From assembly GCA_046317875.1 (NCBI GenBank), contig JBKCVN010000025.1, positions 42,061-106,060 on the forward strand: a stretch of 64,000 nt of DNA. The letters are read 5' to 3'. Position numbers and translations under genes: made by a program. This stretch comes from 2-01-FULL-41-14 sp046317875 (lineage in GTDB: Bacteria > Pseudomonadota > Alphaproteobacteria > UBA7879 > UBA5542). The notes beneath the pieces are model-generated. The model ran no database searches, was not told where the DNA came from, and saw only the letters and a list, made by a program, of their open reading frames with translations. Positions 25,968 to 34,340 of the stretch are shown here, in pieces. The number at the start of each line of letters is the position of its first letter. The first letter of the stretch is position 1.

Positions 25968-27378
25968 GTTTTTTTTCATTCCCTCCTTGCTTTTGTTATT
26001 TTATGCAGGGCTGGGCGCCTATCCTTTACTGAACAACAATGAAGGCCTCTATGCCCAGATTGCCTGGGAAATGGTGCAAAGTGGTGACTGGGTTATCCCC
26101 CATTTAAATGGGGTGCCGTATATTGAAAAGCCGCCCCTATTGTATTGGCTTATTGCTGTTAGTTTTAAATTTTTTGGAAAAACGGCCTTTGCGGCCCGAT
26201 TGGTGCCCGCCACTTTTGGATTGGCCACTTGTCTTTCTTTATATTTCTTTGCCAGATCGATTCAGAAAAAAAAGTGGGGGCAGTATTCAGCGGTTATCTT
26301 AGCCAGTTTTGCTGGGTTTATGATTTTCTCACGAATGGTATTTTTTGATGTGGCCCTTACATTCTTTTTAACAGCTGCGGCGTTATGTTTTTACAAGTTT
26401 TATGAAACCTTAACTCAAAGATATTTATATCTTTTTTCTGCGTGGATGGCAGGGGCTGTGTTGACCAAGGGGATTGTGGCCCTGGCACTGATGGGCGCGC
26501 TGATTATTTCTTTTTTATGTGTGGAAAAAAAATTAGAATTCCTGAAATATTTTTTTAATCCAGGTGCGATTCTTATCTTCTTGGGTCTTACGGTGCCGTG
26601 GCATGTGGCGGCTTCCTTGAAAGAGCCAGGTTTTGCTTTGTTTTACTTTGTTAATGAACATTGGCTGAGATTTGTGGACCAACGCATCCCCCGTGATTAT
26701 TACAGGGGCCCTTTGTATTATTATGTGCCCCGTCTTTTAGGCTATATGGTGCCTTGGACCTTTGTTATTCTTTTTACGATTAAGAAAAACCTATTTTCTT
26801 CCCTTTCTTCTTTCCAAAAATACCTCATGTGTTGGTTTTTAAGTTTTTTGGTTTTTTTCTCGGTGTCCAAAGCGAAAGCCAATTACTATATGGTGGTGGG
26901 ATTGCCCCCATTGGCCTTAGGACTAGGTCACGTGATGACCGAAAAGTTGCGCCAGGGTCGATTAATTTTGATAGTTAATGTTGCGGGCGCATTGACCCTT
27001 CTAACGGGTGGGGTGTGGTATATGAACCGGCATGCCCAATCATTCTCGGTTGAACCCAGTTTATCGTCTATTCAAAAAAATGTTCCTATTTATTTATATA
27101 AACGATTTGAAGAGCTATCCACCCTCCCTTTTTATGCCAATCAGTCCATTCCCATTATTGACAGCGAAAGCTGGGATTTGTGGTATGCACAACAACAAGG
27201 GCATGAGGCAACTTTTTTGCCCTATTTATATAATTTAAATCTTCCTGGTTATGTTTATGTTTTGAACCGGGATGAAGAAACCTTCCTGAAAAAATATCAA
27301 GACTTTCATCCTAAAATTATTTACACTTCTTCTGTATATAAAATATTTTTTATAGAAAAACAGCGGAGGGCCCCATGA
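25960..27378 (+). CDS. ArnT-like GT39 glycosyltransferase (second copy)
   Basis: Integral membrane glycosyltransferase of the PMT/ArnT superfamily, using polyprenyl-phosphate sugars on the periplasmic side. The first periplasmic loop has the expected acidic pair and motif NNEGLYAQIAWEMV, then HLNGVPYIEKPPLLYWL. About 11 membrane segments are seen over 472 residues. It is related to but distinct from the arnT gene at 32679. The acceptor may be lipid A, another envelope glycan or a protein. It overlaps the DnaJ-like gene by 8 bases and the AmpG-like gene by 4 bases, so all three are co-transcribed. Confidence 0.85.
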   Translation: MPKFFFIPSLLLLFYAGLGAYPLLNNNEGLYAQIAWEMVQSGDWVIPHLNGVPYIEKPPLLYWLIAVSFKFFGKTAFAARLVPATFGLATCLSLYFFARSIQKKKWGQYSAVILASFAGFMIFSRMVFFDVALTFFLTAAALCFYKFYETLTQRYLYLFSAWMAGAVLTKGIVALALMGALIISFLCVEKKLEFLKYFFNPGAILIFLGLTVPWHVAASLKEPGFALFYFVNEHWLRFVDQRIPRDYYRGPLYYYVPRLLGYMVPWTFVILFTIKKNLFSSLSSFQKYLMCWFLSFLVFFSVSKAKANYYMVVGLPPLALGLGHVMTEKLRQGRLILIVNVAGALTLLTGGVWYMNRHAQSFSVEPSLSSIQKNVPIYLYKRFEELSTLPFYANQSIPIIDSESWDLWYAQQQGHEATFLPYLYNLNLPGYVYVLNRDEETFLKKYQDFHPKIIYTSSVYKIFFIEKQRRAP

Positions 27379-28643
27379 GCTTTGTTAGAAAAACTGTAGA
27401 TTCTTTCAGTATTTATTTTGAAAAACGTCTGATTGTTATTTTACTTTTAGGTTTTTCAAGTGGCCTGCCACTTTTGTTAACTTTATCTACTTTATCTTTT
27501 TGGTTTGCAAAGGTGGGCATCGATAAAAAAACAATCGGTCTTTTTGCTTTGGTTGGATTGCCTTATGTTTGGAAATTTGTTTGGGCCCCCTTATTGGACC
27601 GCTTTCATGTTCCTTTTTTAAGCAAAAAGCTGGGAAGGCGCAGGGGATGGTTGTTATTTATTCAAATCTGTCTGGCTGCATCAATTATCATGATGGGGCA
27701 TAGCCAGCCGGAAGAAAATCTTTTCTTAACGGCTGTATTTGCTTTGTGTGTTTCTTTTTTCTCGGCTACCCAAGATATTCTGATTGATGCTTATCGCATT
27801 GAATCGTTAGCTCCTTCAGAGTATGCGGCAGGGGGCGGTGTGGAAGTGTTTGGATATCGTTTGGGAATGATTGTGGCCGGAGGGTTTGCCTTGTCCTTAT
27901 CTGACAGCTATTCCTGGTCCACTGTGTACTTGATCATGGGGCTTTTCATGGGTGTGGGTATGTTGACCACCTTGTTTTGTAAAGAACCCCCTGCATCGAA
28001 AAAAGTGGATCTAGAGAAGAAAAGCCTGAAGACAGTTATCATTGATCCTTTCCTTGAATTTATTAAAAGACCAGGTTGGTTCTGGGTATTGCTGTTTATC
28101 ATTTTGTATCGGTTTGGGGATAACATTATTGGACAGATGGCCACCGTTTTTTATCAGAAGCTAGGCTTTACAGGGACTGAGATTGGGATGGTCACCAAAA
28201 CATTCGGGATCTGGATGGTGGTTGTGGGCGGCCTTTTAGGGGGTGCCATTGCCAAGCGGATTGGAATTATGAAAACTCTTCTGTGGGGAGGAATCCTTCA
28301 TATTTTATCAAATGGTTTCTTTATTGCCTTGGCCCTTCATGGGCATTCCATGCCCTATCTGTATGGGACCATTATTTCCGAAAACCTTTCGGGGGGTATC
28401 ATGACCAGCGCCTTTGTGGCTTATTTATCCCGCTTATGTAATATTAACTTTACGGCTACTCAGTATGCCCTTCTTTCGGCCCTGATGGCTGTGGGACGCG
28501 TATTTGTTCAATCTAGCTCAGGATTCCTGGCTGAACGATTTGACTGGGTTACGTTCTTTGTGATTGCAAGCGCTGCAGCGTTGCCTGGGTTGTTCTTATT
28601 GACATACCTGATGAAAAGATTTCCGATCAACGAGAAAGCTTAG
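27375..28643 (+). CDS. ampG: AmpG-like muropeptide permease (MFS)
   Basis: Twelve-segment major-facilitator protein resembling AmpG, which imports anhydro-muropeptides for peptidoglycan recycling. Matching features are LLLGFSSGLPLLLTLSTLSFW at the start, the WAPLLDRFHVPFLSKKLGRRRGW loop and SATQDILIDAYRIESL. Length (422) is near that of family members. The neighbouring GT39 gene overlaps it by four bases. Its 3' end overlaps the convergent EamA gene by 17 bases. The substrate is inferred from the family only. Confidence 0.85.
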   Translation: MSFVRKTVDSFSIYFEKRLIVILLLGFSSGLPLLLTLSTLSFWFAKVGIDKKTIGLFALVGLPYVWKFVWAPLLDRFHVPFLSKKLGRRRGWLLFIQICLAASIIMMGHSQPEENLFLTAVFALCVSFFSATQDILIDAYRIESLAPSEYAAGGGVEVFGYRLGMIVAGGFALSLSDSYSWSTVYLIMGLFMGVGMLTTLFCKEPPASKKVDLEKKSLKTVIIDPFLEFIKRPGWFWVLLFIILYRFGDNIIGQMATVFYQKLGFTGTEIGMVTKTFGIWMVVVGGLLGGAIAKRIGIMKTLLWGGILHILSNGFFIALALHGHSMPYLYGTIISENLSGGIMTSAFVAYLSRLCNINFTATQYALLSALMAVGRVFVQSSSGFLAERFDWVTFFVIASAAALPGLFLLTYLMKRFPINEKA

Positions 28644-29523
28644 TGCGGCTTTGTTGATAAATAATATAGCCACCCGCCGCAATGACAATAGGGGTGCCCA
28701 GCAGAAGGTTCAGGCCTAGGCTTTCCTCCCAGCGCAGATAGCCAAATAAAGATGCCCAAATCATCAACGTATAAAGTAGGGGGGCAATAACGGCTGCTGG
28801 GGCCATGCTGTAGGCCAGGACCATAAAAACTTGACCAATCGCACTGACCAGCCCAATTGCAATCAATAACAAAAAGTTCATAGAACTGATGGAACCCCAG
28901 AAGAAAGGGACCAAAAGGGCCGCGAGGATTGTGAGGACTAAGGTGTGATAAAAGGTTGTTGTAACGGGGCTGTCAGTCCTAGATAATTGCCTGCCCATAA
29001 TCGCAATGGTGGCCTCTAAGAAGGCCGATAAAATGCCCGCTAATCCACCCATAAATGTTATGTTCCCAGAAGGATTGGCCATAATCGATACGCCCATGAA
29101 ACCTATCAAAACCGCAATCCATATTTTCCATCCCACCCGTTCTTTTAACAGGGGATAGGACAAAGCGGTAATAAAAAGGGGGGCGGCAAAAGCCAGGGCA
29201 GTTCCATCCGTTAAAGGCAACACATCAAACGAGTAAAACATGGCGCATAAACTGATAAACCCAATGGTGCCCCTAAGAAGTTGGTAAGATGGTTTTTGTG
29301 TTTTAAAAAGGCTTAGTTTCTGAGAATAGGCCGCATAAATAAATAGGGTCACCAGGGCCCATACCGAGCGGAAGAATATGATTTGAATCACACTGCATTC
29401 TGCTGTGGTTTCTTTGACAAGCGCATTTCCAATACCAAAAAGAAACATGGCCAATGCCATGTATAAAGCCCCCTTCCATACCGCGGTTGATGTTTTAGGC
29501 AGAGAAGGGGGACTTTTTTTCAT
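28627..29523 (-). CDS. EamA/DMT-family transporter at the end of the arn cluster
   Basis: Ten-segment drug/metabolite transporter with two EamA repeats (about residues 15-145 and 155-290). The start at 29523 is chosen over 29589: it lies one base after the arnA-type stop and its product begins with MKKSPPSLPK. It is the last gene of the run arnT-arnB-arnC-arnA-type. In enterobacteria the Ara4N-lipid flippase is a heterodimer of two small proteins, ArnE and ArnF, of the same superfamily. Its position therefore suggests it may flip undecaprenyl-phosphate-Ara4N, which is an inference. It could also be an unrelated exporter. Confidence 0.8.
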   Translation of the reverse strand: MKKSPPSLPKTSTAVWKGALYMALAMFLFGIGNALVKETTAECSVIQIIFFRSVWALVTLFIYAAYSQKLSLFKTQKPSYQLLRGTIGFISLCAMFYSFDVLPLTDGTALAFAAPLFITALSYPLLKERVGWKIWIAVLIGFMGVSIMANPSGNITFMGGLAGILSAFLEATIAIMGRQLSRTDSPVTTTFYHTLVLTILAALLVPFFWGSISSMNFLLLIAIGLVSAIGQVFMVLAYSMAPAAVIAPLLYTLMIWASLFGYLRWEESLGLNLLLGTPIVIAAGGYIIYQQSRTKLSR

Positions 29524-29524
29524 T

Positions 29525-30565
29525 TTAAGCCTGTATGCGACCTGGGTTTTTAATGAAATGATATTCCATAGTTTTTCTGACCATTTCACTGAACGTTACT
29601 TTAGGAGTCCATCCCAAATAGGTTTGGGCATTTTTAATAGAGGGCACACGGTTTTGAACATCCTCGTATGAATCGCCAAAGTGATGCTGGGCTTCCACCA
29701 CCTGAATTTCTGCTTTTTCTGCCAGAGCCTTGTAAGCGGGAAATTCTTTCATCACACTGATGACTTCTTGGGCTGCTTGGTGCATGGACAGATTATTGTA
29801 GGGGTTCCCCACATTGAAGATGCGGTTGCTGGCACCTCCATTTTTATTTTCAACCATACGAATCAAGGCATCTACGCCTTCTTCCACGTATGTAAAGCAA
29901 CGGCGTTGTTGCCCTCCATCCACTAACTTAATGGGGCGGCCGTACAGAATATTGCTGATGAATTGAATGATCGCCCGCGAACTGCCTTCTTTTTTAGAAA
30001 AGACATCATCCATTTTAGGCCCTAGCCAATTAAAGGGACGGAACAGGGTGTAATCTAGGTCTTCATGCACCCCATAGGCATAAATCACCCGGTCCAACAT
30101 TTGCTTTGAACAGGAATAAATCCATCGCTGCTTATGAATAGGGCCCAGAACAAAATTTGTTTTTTCCTCATCAAATTCTTTATCGGTGGACATTCCATAT
30201 ACTTCCGAGGTGGAAGGGAAAATGATTCTTTTTTTATGTTTTACACAGAGTTTGACAATGTCCAGGTTGGCTTCAAAATCTAATCGAAACACCCGCAGAG
30301 GATCTTGAACATACAGGGTAGGATTGGCAATGGCCACTAAGGGGAAAACAACGTCGCATTTTTTAATGTGGTCTTCAACCCATTCCGCATTAGACAGCAT
30401 ATCCCCTTTAAAAAAATGAAAACGGGGGTTGGGCAAAGATTCTTCGAGTTTATTATCATCCATATCAAGACCATAAACTTCCCATGGGGTGCGCGATAGA
30501 ATGTTATGGCTCAGGCAGTTTCCAATAAAACCATTGGCGCCTAGGATCAGAATTTTTAAAGTCAT
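29525..30565 (-). CDS. UDP-glucuronate decarboxylase, stand-alone ArnA C-terminal domain
   Basis: SDR-family enzyme matching the dehydrogenase/decarboxylase half of E. coli ArnA, which turns UDP-glucuronic acid into UDP-4-keto-pentose. It has the NAD fold motif GANGFIG, the catalytic block PSTSEVYGMSTDKEFDE with the Ser-Glu pair, the YSCSKQMLDRVIYAYG motif with the Tyr/Lys positions, FRPFNWLGP and SSRAI. ArnA is normally fused to an N-terminal formyltransferase of about 300 residues; here the protein starts directly at the NAD fold, so no formyltransferase is encoded. The start overlaps arnC by four bases. Confidence 0.93.
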   Translation of the reverse strand: MTLKILILGANGFIGNCLSHNILSRTPWEVYGLDMDDNKLEESLPNPRFHFFKGDMLSNAEWVEDHIKKCDVVFPLVAIANPTLYVQDPLRVFRLDFEANLDIVKLCVKHKKRIIFPSTSEVYGMSTDKEFDEEKTNFVLGPIHKQRWIYSCSKQMLDRVIYAYGVHEDLDYTLFRPFNWLGPKMDDVFSKKEGSSRAIIQFISNILYGRPIKLVDGGQQRRCFTYVEEGVDALIRMVENKNGGASNRIFNVGNPYNNLSMHQAAQEVISVMKEFPAYKALAEKAEIQVVEAQHHFGDSYEDVQNRVPSIKNAQTYLGWTPKVTFSEMVRKTMEYHFIKNPGRIQA

Positions 30566-31518
30566 TTTGTTAAGTCCTTTTCTAATGATTTATCTTGGAT
30601 AATGGTGCGAATGCTGTAACGACGACGACACAAAGCTTGGTAGATGCGTCCCACATATTCCCCAATAATACCGATGCCCATAATGGCCACGCTGATCAAG
30701 AAAATCACGATGGCAATCAGGGTAAACAGGCCTTCGGCTTCTGGACCATATAGAATACGTCGACCCAGCATATACAGAACCAACAAGAAACTGAGACCCG
30801 AAACAATCATCCCAAAAAAGGTAAAAAATTGGATGGGCACCATGGAGAAGTTTGTGGCCAAGTCGATGGCTACACGAATTAATTCATACAATCCATATTT
30901 GGAATCTCCTTGGGAACGCATATCGTGCCGGAGGCCCACTTCGCAGGGATTCTGTGCTAGCTTCCATCCTAGAACAGGAATAAAAGTAGATGACTCCGTG
31001 CCGCTGACGATTTGATCGACGATGGACCGAGAATAGGCCCGGAACATACAACCCTGATCTTTCATTTTGGTGCCCGTGAGGATGAATCGCACTTTGTTGG
31101 CAAACCGCGAGCCCCAATGGCGCCAGGCATGATCTTTTCGCTTTAGGCGATAACTGCCCACCATATCGTGACCTTCTTCAAACTTTTCCAGAAGCTTTGG
31201 GATTTCTTCGGGGGGATTTTGAAGGTCAGCATCTAAATTAATAATAACCTCTCCGCGTACTTGTTCGAAGGCCGCCATGATGGCCATGTGTTGCCCATAA
31301 TTAGACCCAAAATCAATTACACGGACATGCTTGGGGTATTTGTGCTGTAAATCTTTTAAGATTGAAATGGAATTATCTTTGCTGCCATCGTTGGTATAAA
31401 TAACCTCGAAGGGTTTGCCAATTTTGTCTAGAACAGGCATTAATCTATCGGATAAGGTGTGCAGACTTTCTTGCTCGTTATAAACGGGGATGACCACTGA
31501 TAAATAAACATTCTTCAT
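30562..31518 (-). CDS. arnC: ArnC-type undecaprenyl-phosphate glycosyltransferase (GT2)
   Basis: Moves the 4-amino-4-deoxy-L-arabinose unit from UDP to undecaprenyl phosphate on the cytoplasmic face. It has the GT2 nucleotide motif VVIPVYNEQESL, NYGQHMAIM, the metal-binding DADLQNPPEEIP, and GCMFRAYSR; two C-terminal membrane segments (about 235-290) end in IGEYVGRIYQ. Similarity to E. coli ArnC is high along the whole length. E. coli ArnC uses the formylated sugar, and no deformylase or formyltransferase lies here. It overlaps the decarboxylase gene by four bases and starts 7 bases after arnB. Confidence 0.92.
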   Translation of the reverse strand: MKNVYLSVVIPVYNEQESLHTLSDRLMPVLDKIGKPFEVIYTNDGSKDNSISILKDLQHKYPKHVRVIDFGSNYGQHMAIMAAFEQVRGEVIINLDADLQNPPEEIPKLLEKFEEGHDMVGSYRLKRKDHAWRHWGSRFANKVRFILTGTKMKDQGCMFRAYSRSIVDQIVSGTESSTFIPVLGWKLAQNPCEVGLRHDMRSQGDSKYGLYELIRVAIDLATNFSMVPIQFFTFFGMIVSGLSFLLVLYMLGRRILYGPEAEGLFTLIAIVIFLISVAIMGIGIIGEYVGRIYQALCRRRYSIRTIIQDKSLEKDLTK

Positions 31519-31525
31519 AAATAAA

Positions 31526-32686
31526 TTAATCCTTTTTAAATATCTTCTTCAGGGCTTTTATGACGCGGGTATGCTCGTCATCAGTCATTTGGGGAAACAG
31601 GGGCAAGCTTAATACATGGTCTGCAATATATTCCGCGTGCGGGAAATCCCCCTCTTTAAATCCAAAGGTCTTTTTATAAAAAGAAAATAAATGGGGGGCT
31701 TGCCAGTGAAGACCAGCCCCAATGTTTTCTTCTTTTAATTTGTCTATGAGCTCATTTCTAGAAATGTTGGTTTTTTCTGCATTCAATGTGGGAGCAAAAA
31801 GATCCCAGGCATGTCGATGGTCATAAGTGGGGGCTTCGGGCAAAATGAATTCTTCCCACCCTTCTAAGGCTTCACGATATTTTTCTACCAGCCGTGTGCG
31901 ACGGTCTGTGAAATCATCCAACAGGGGCAATTGATGAACGCCCAGGGCTGCCTGAAGGTCCATCATATTATATTTAAATCCCGGTGCAATCACATCGTAC
32001 AGCTGGCTTCCTTCTTTAGAAAATCGATTCCAAGATTCACGGTCAATACCATGGAATTTAAGAACATTAATATGTTTGATCAGATCTTTATCCTGAGATG
32101 AAACACATCCCCCTTCACCTGTAGTAATGTTCTTATTTGGATGAAAGCTGAAAACCTGGGTATCCCCGAAACTGCCAATCCGTTGACCTTTGTATTGGGT
32201 TCCAATGGCATGGGCCGCATCTTCCACTACACGGAGACCATATTTTTTGGCCAGTTCATAAAGGGGATCTAGATCCACCGGGGCGCCAGCAAAATGAACG
32301 GGCATAATGGCCTTGGTGCGCGGCGTAATCGCGGCTTCAATTTGGGAAACATCCATATTGTAGGTGTTTCTTTCCACGTCCACCAACACGGGAGTGCCCC
32401 CTGCTAAGACAATGGTATTTAATGTGGCAATAAAGGTGAAAGAGGTGGTAATAACCTCATCCCCCGGTTGCAAATTTAAGTGTAACAACGCCAGGTGTAA
32501 TCCTGCTGTTCCAGAAGATAGGACGCAAATGTTTGGGCAGCTTAGATAGTCTTGTAGAAGAGCCTCGAATTTTTTTACTTTTGGTCCGGTGGTTAACCAG
32601 CCTGATCGTAGAGAATCCACCACATCATTAATCGTTTCTTCAGTAAGGCAGGGTTTTGAAAAAGGTAAAAAAGCGTCTTTAGTCAT
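31526..32686 (-). CDS. arnB: UDP-4-amino-4-deoxy-L-arabinose aminotransferase ArnB
   Basis: PLP-dependent aminotransferase of the DegT/DnrJ/EryC1/StrS family that aminates UDP-4-keto-pentose with glutamate. It is very close to E. coli ArnB: FLPFSKPCL at the start, SGWLTTGPKV, PVHFAGAPVDLD, EDAAHAIGT and the PLP lysine in FSFHPNKNITTGEGG. Length is 386 (E. coli about 380). The ATG overlaps the end of arnT by 8 bases. It is the second gene of the arn segment. Confidence 0.95.
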   Translation of the reverse strand: MTKDAFLPFSKPCLTEETINDVVDSLRSGWLTTGPKVKKFEALLQDYLSCPNICVLSSGTAGLHLALLHLNLQPGDEVITTSFTFIATLNTIVLAGGTPVLVDVERNTYNMDVSQIEAAITPRTKAIMPVHFAGAPVDLDPLYELAKKYGLRVVEDAAHAIGTQYKGQRIGSFGDTQVFSFHPNKNITTGEGGCVSSQDKDLIKHINVLKFHGIDRESWNRFSKEGSQLYDVIAPGFKYNMMDLQAALGVHQLPLLDDFTDRRTRLVEKYREALEGWEEFILPEAPTYDHRHAWDLFAPTLNAEKTNISRNELIDKLKEENIGAGLHWQAPHLFSFYKKTFGFKEGDFPHAEYIADHVLSLPLFPQMTDDEHTRVIKALKKIFKKD

Positions 32687-34337
32687 GTGATTTCTTTACG
32701 GCTGAATTACAAACAACCACATAATCATCTTGTTTATAAAGGGGTTGTGCGTTGGGTACCAAATAGGGAATTCGGTTTGAGGTAGTAATAACGCAATGGG
32801 GATTCGCAGAGCCCCAGGCATTTTTGAACTGGGTATCATCTATGAAAATATCATTGCTGGGATTAAATGATTTTCCTGCATCTAGTTCGCCACTCCAATT
32901 TAAAACTTTGACCGTTTCCCCCAAATAAAAAGGGAGGTCTTGGGGATAGACACCATAAACAATAACTGTAGGCTTAGGCGATAGGGTTTGACGAATGAAA
33001 GTAGTGAAAGGTTTCATGGATGCTTTTTGGATATACACACTTGCGCTGTTAAGGATGAAAAGAAAAGCGATGTGAAAAGCCAGCAACGATATGATCTGCC
33101 ATTGAGTTTTCTTAAGGACCCCTAGAATCAAAAGAGAGGCACCTCCTCCGAAGAGAGCTATTTGTACATACAAGAAATAGGGCGATAGCAATTCATAAAG
33201 ATGGGGATCGCAGTATTTTTGAGCCACCATCGGAATGGAAAAAGCGAGAGTGAATGTAATGATACCATAGATAATAGATTCTATTTTCAATGAATAGTTG
33301 TTTTCAGCCACATACGCTAAAAACCTGCCCACCATAATAGAAAGGGGGGGGAAAATGGGCAAGATATAAGGAATCAGTTTAGATGACGAGAAGGAAAAGA
33401 ATAAAAATATGGTACTGATCCAGATAATCAAGAAAGCCTCTAGGTCGTAGACTTTCCAATCTTTAAATTTGAAAGGAATAAAGTTTTTGACCGCACGGGG
33501 TAAGAATACAACCCAGGGAAAGAAACCAAGGAGGGTCACAGGAATAAAAAACCATACGGGCTGTAGGCGTCGGTGAATAGTGGTAAAATACCGTTCAAAG
33601 TGTTCCCGAATGAAATAAAAATCGAAAAATTCTGGATTTCGGGCAGAGACAAGAATATGCCAGGGGAACGCAATAAGGCCAAAAATTAATAGATTTGTGG
33701 GTAAATAAAGGGGTCGCAGTTCCTTCCATTTATTAAGACCAATTACCCAAATTCCAATGATCGCCACCGGTAAAATTAATCCAATCAAGCCTTTTGTAAG
33801 CACAGCACAGGCAAAAGCCGCACTGGCTAACATAAATCGGCCACGACGGGCCATACCTGTTAATTTAATCCCTTGAATAAATGACAGTAGCCCAATGCTT
33901 ATAAAAACCGTTAGAACCAAGTCTAGAATAATAAGGCGGGCTAAAGAAAAATATAAAAGAGAAGTGCCTAAAACAAGTGTACTGAAACAAGCGGCGCGGT
34001 GGCTGTAAATACGTTTTGTGTATTGATATACGGCCAAGCATCCCAATAAACCAAATAAAGCAATGGGTAGACGTAGCCAAAACTCGCTGGATAAGCCCAT
34101 CTTCAGGGGAAGGGCCTCTAGCCAATAAACAAACGGAGGCTTTTCGAAGTATTTAAGGCCATTAAGATGGGGCGTGATGTATTCTCCTGTTTCAACCATT
34201 TCGCGGGGGATTTCCGCATATCTTCCTTCATCGGGGGAGGCTAAGGGCCGACTGCCCAAACCCACTAAAAATAGAACACCTAAAAAAACAGATAAAAATA
34301 AATAATCTAACCATTTATTGGATGTTTTGCTGAACAC
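32679..34337 (-). CDS. arnT: ArnT: 4-amino-4-deoxy-L-arabinose lipid A transferase
   Basis: Integral inner-membrane GT39-family transferase that attaches Ara4N to lipid A phosphates, giving resistance to cationic peptides. The first loop has the family signature PDEGRYAEIPREMVETGEY, followed by HLNGLKYFEKPPFVYWLEA. Twelve or so membrane segments precede a C-terminal soluble part (about 430-552). Length 552 matches ArnT. The start is GTG at 34337, three bases after the lysS stop; AAGGA inside the end of lysS serves as ribosome site. Confidence 0.93.
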   Translation of the reverse strand: MFSKTSNKWLDYLFLSVFLGVLFLVGLGSRPLASPDEGRYAEIPREMVETGEYITPHLNGLKYFEKPPFVYWLEALPLKMGLSSEFWLRLPIALFGLLGCLAVYQYTKRIYSHRAACFSTLVLGTSLLYFSLARLIILDLVLTVFISIGLLSFIQGIKLTGMARRGRFMLASAAFACAVLTKGLIGLILPVAIIGIWVIGLNKWKELRPLYLPTNLLIFGLIAFPWHILVSARNPEFFDFYFIREHFERYFTTIHRRLQPVWFFIPVTLLGFFPWVVFLPRAVKNFIPFKFKDWKVYDLEAFLIIWISTIFLFFSFSSSKLIPYILPIFPPLSIMVGRFLAYVAENNYSLKIESIIYGIITFTLAFSIPMVAQKYCDPHLYELLSPYFLYVQIALFGGGASLLILGVLKKTQWQIISLLAFHIAFLFILNSASVYIQKASMKPFTTFIRQTLSPKPTVIVYGVYPQDLPFYLGETVKVLNWSGELDAGKSFNPSNDIFIDDTQFKNAWGSANPHCVITTSNRIPYLVPNAQPLYKQDDYVVVCNSAVKKSHD

Positions 34338-34340
34338 GGT

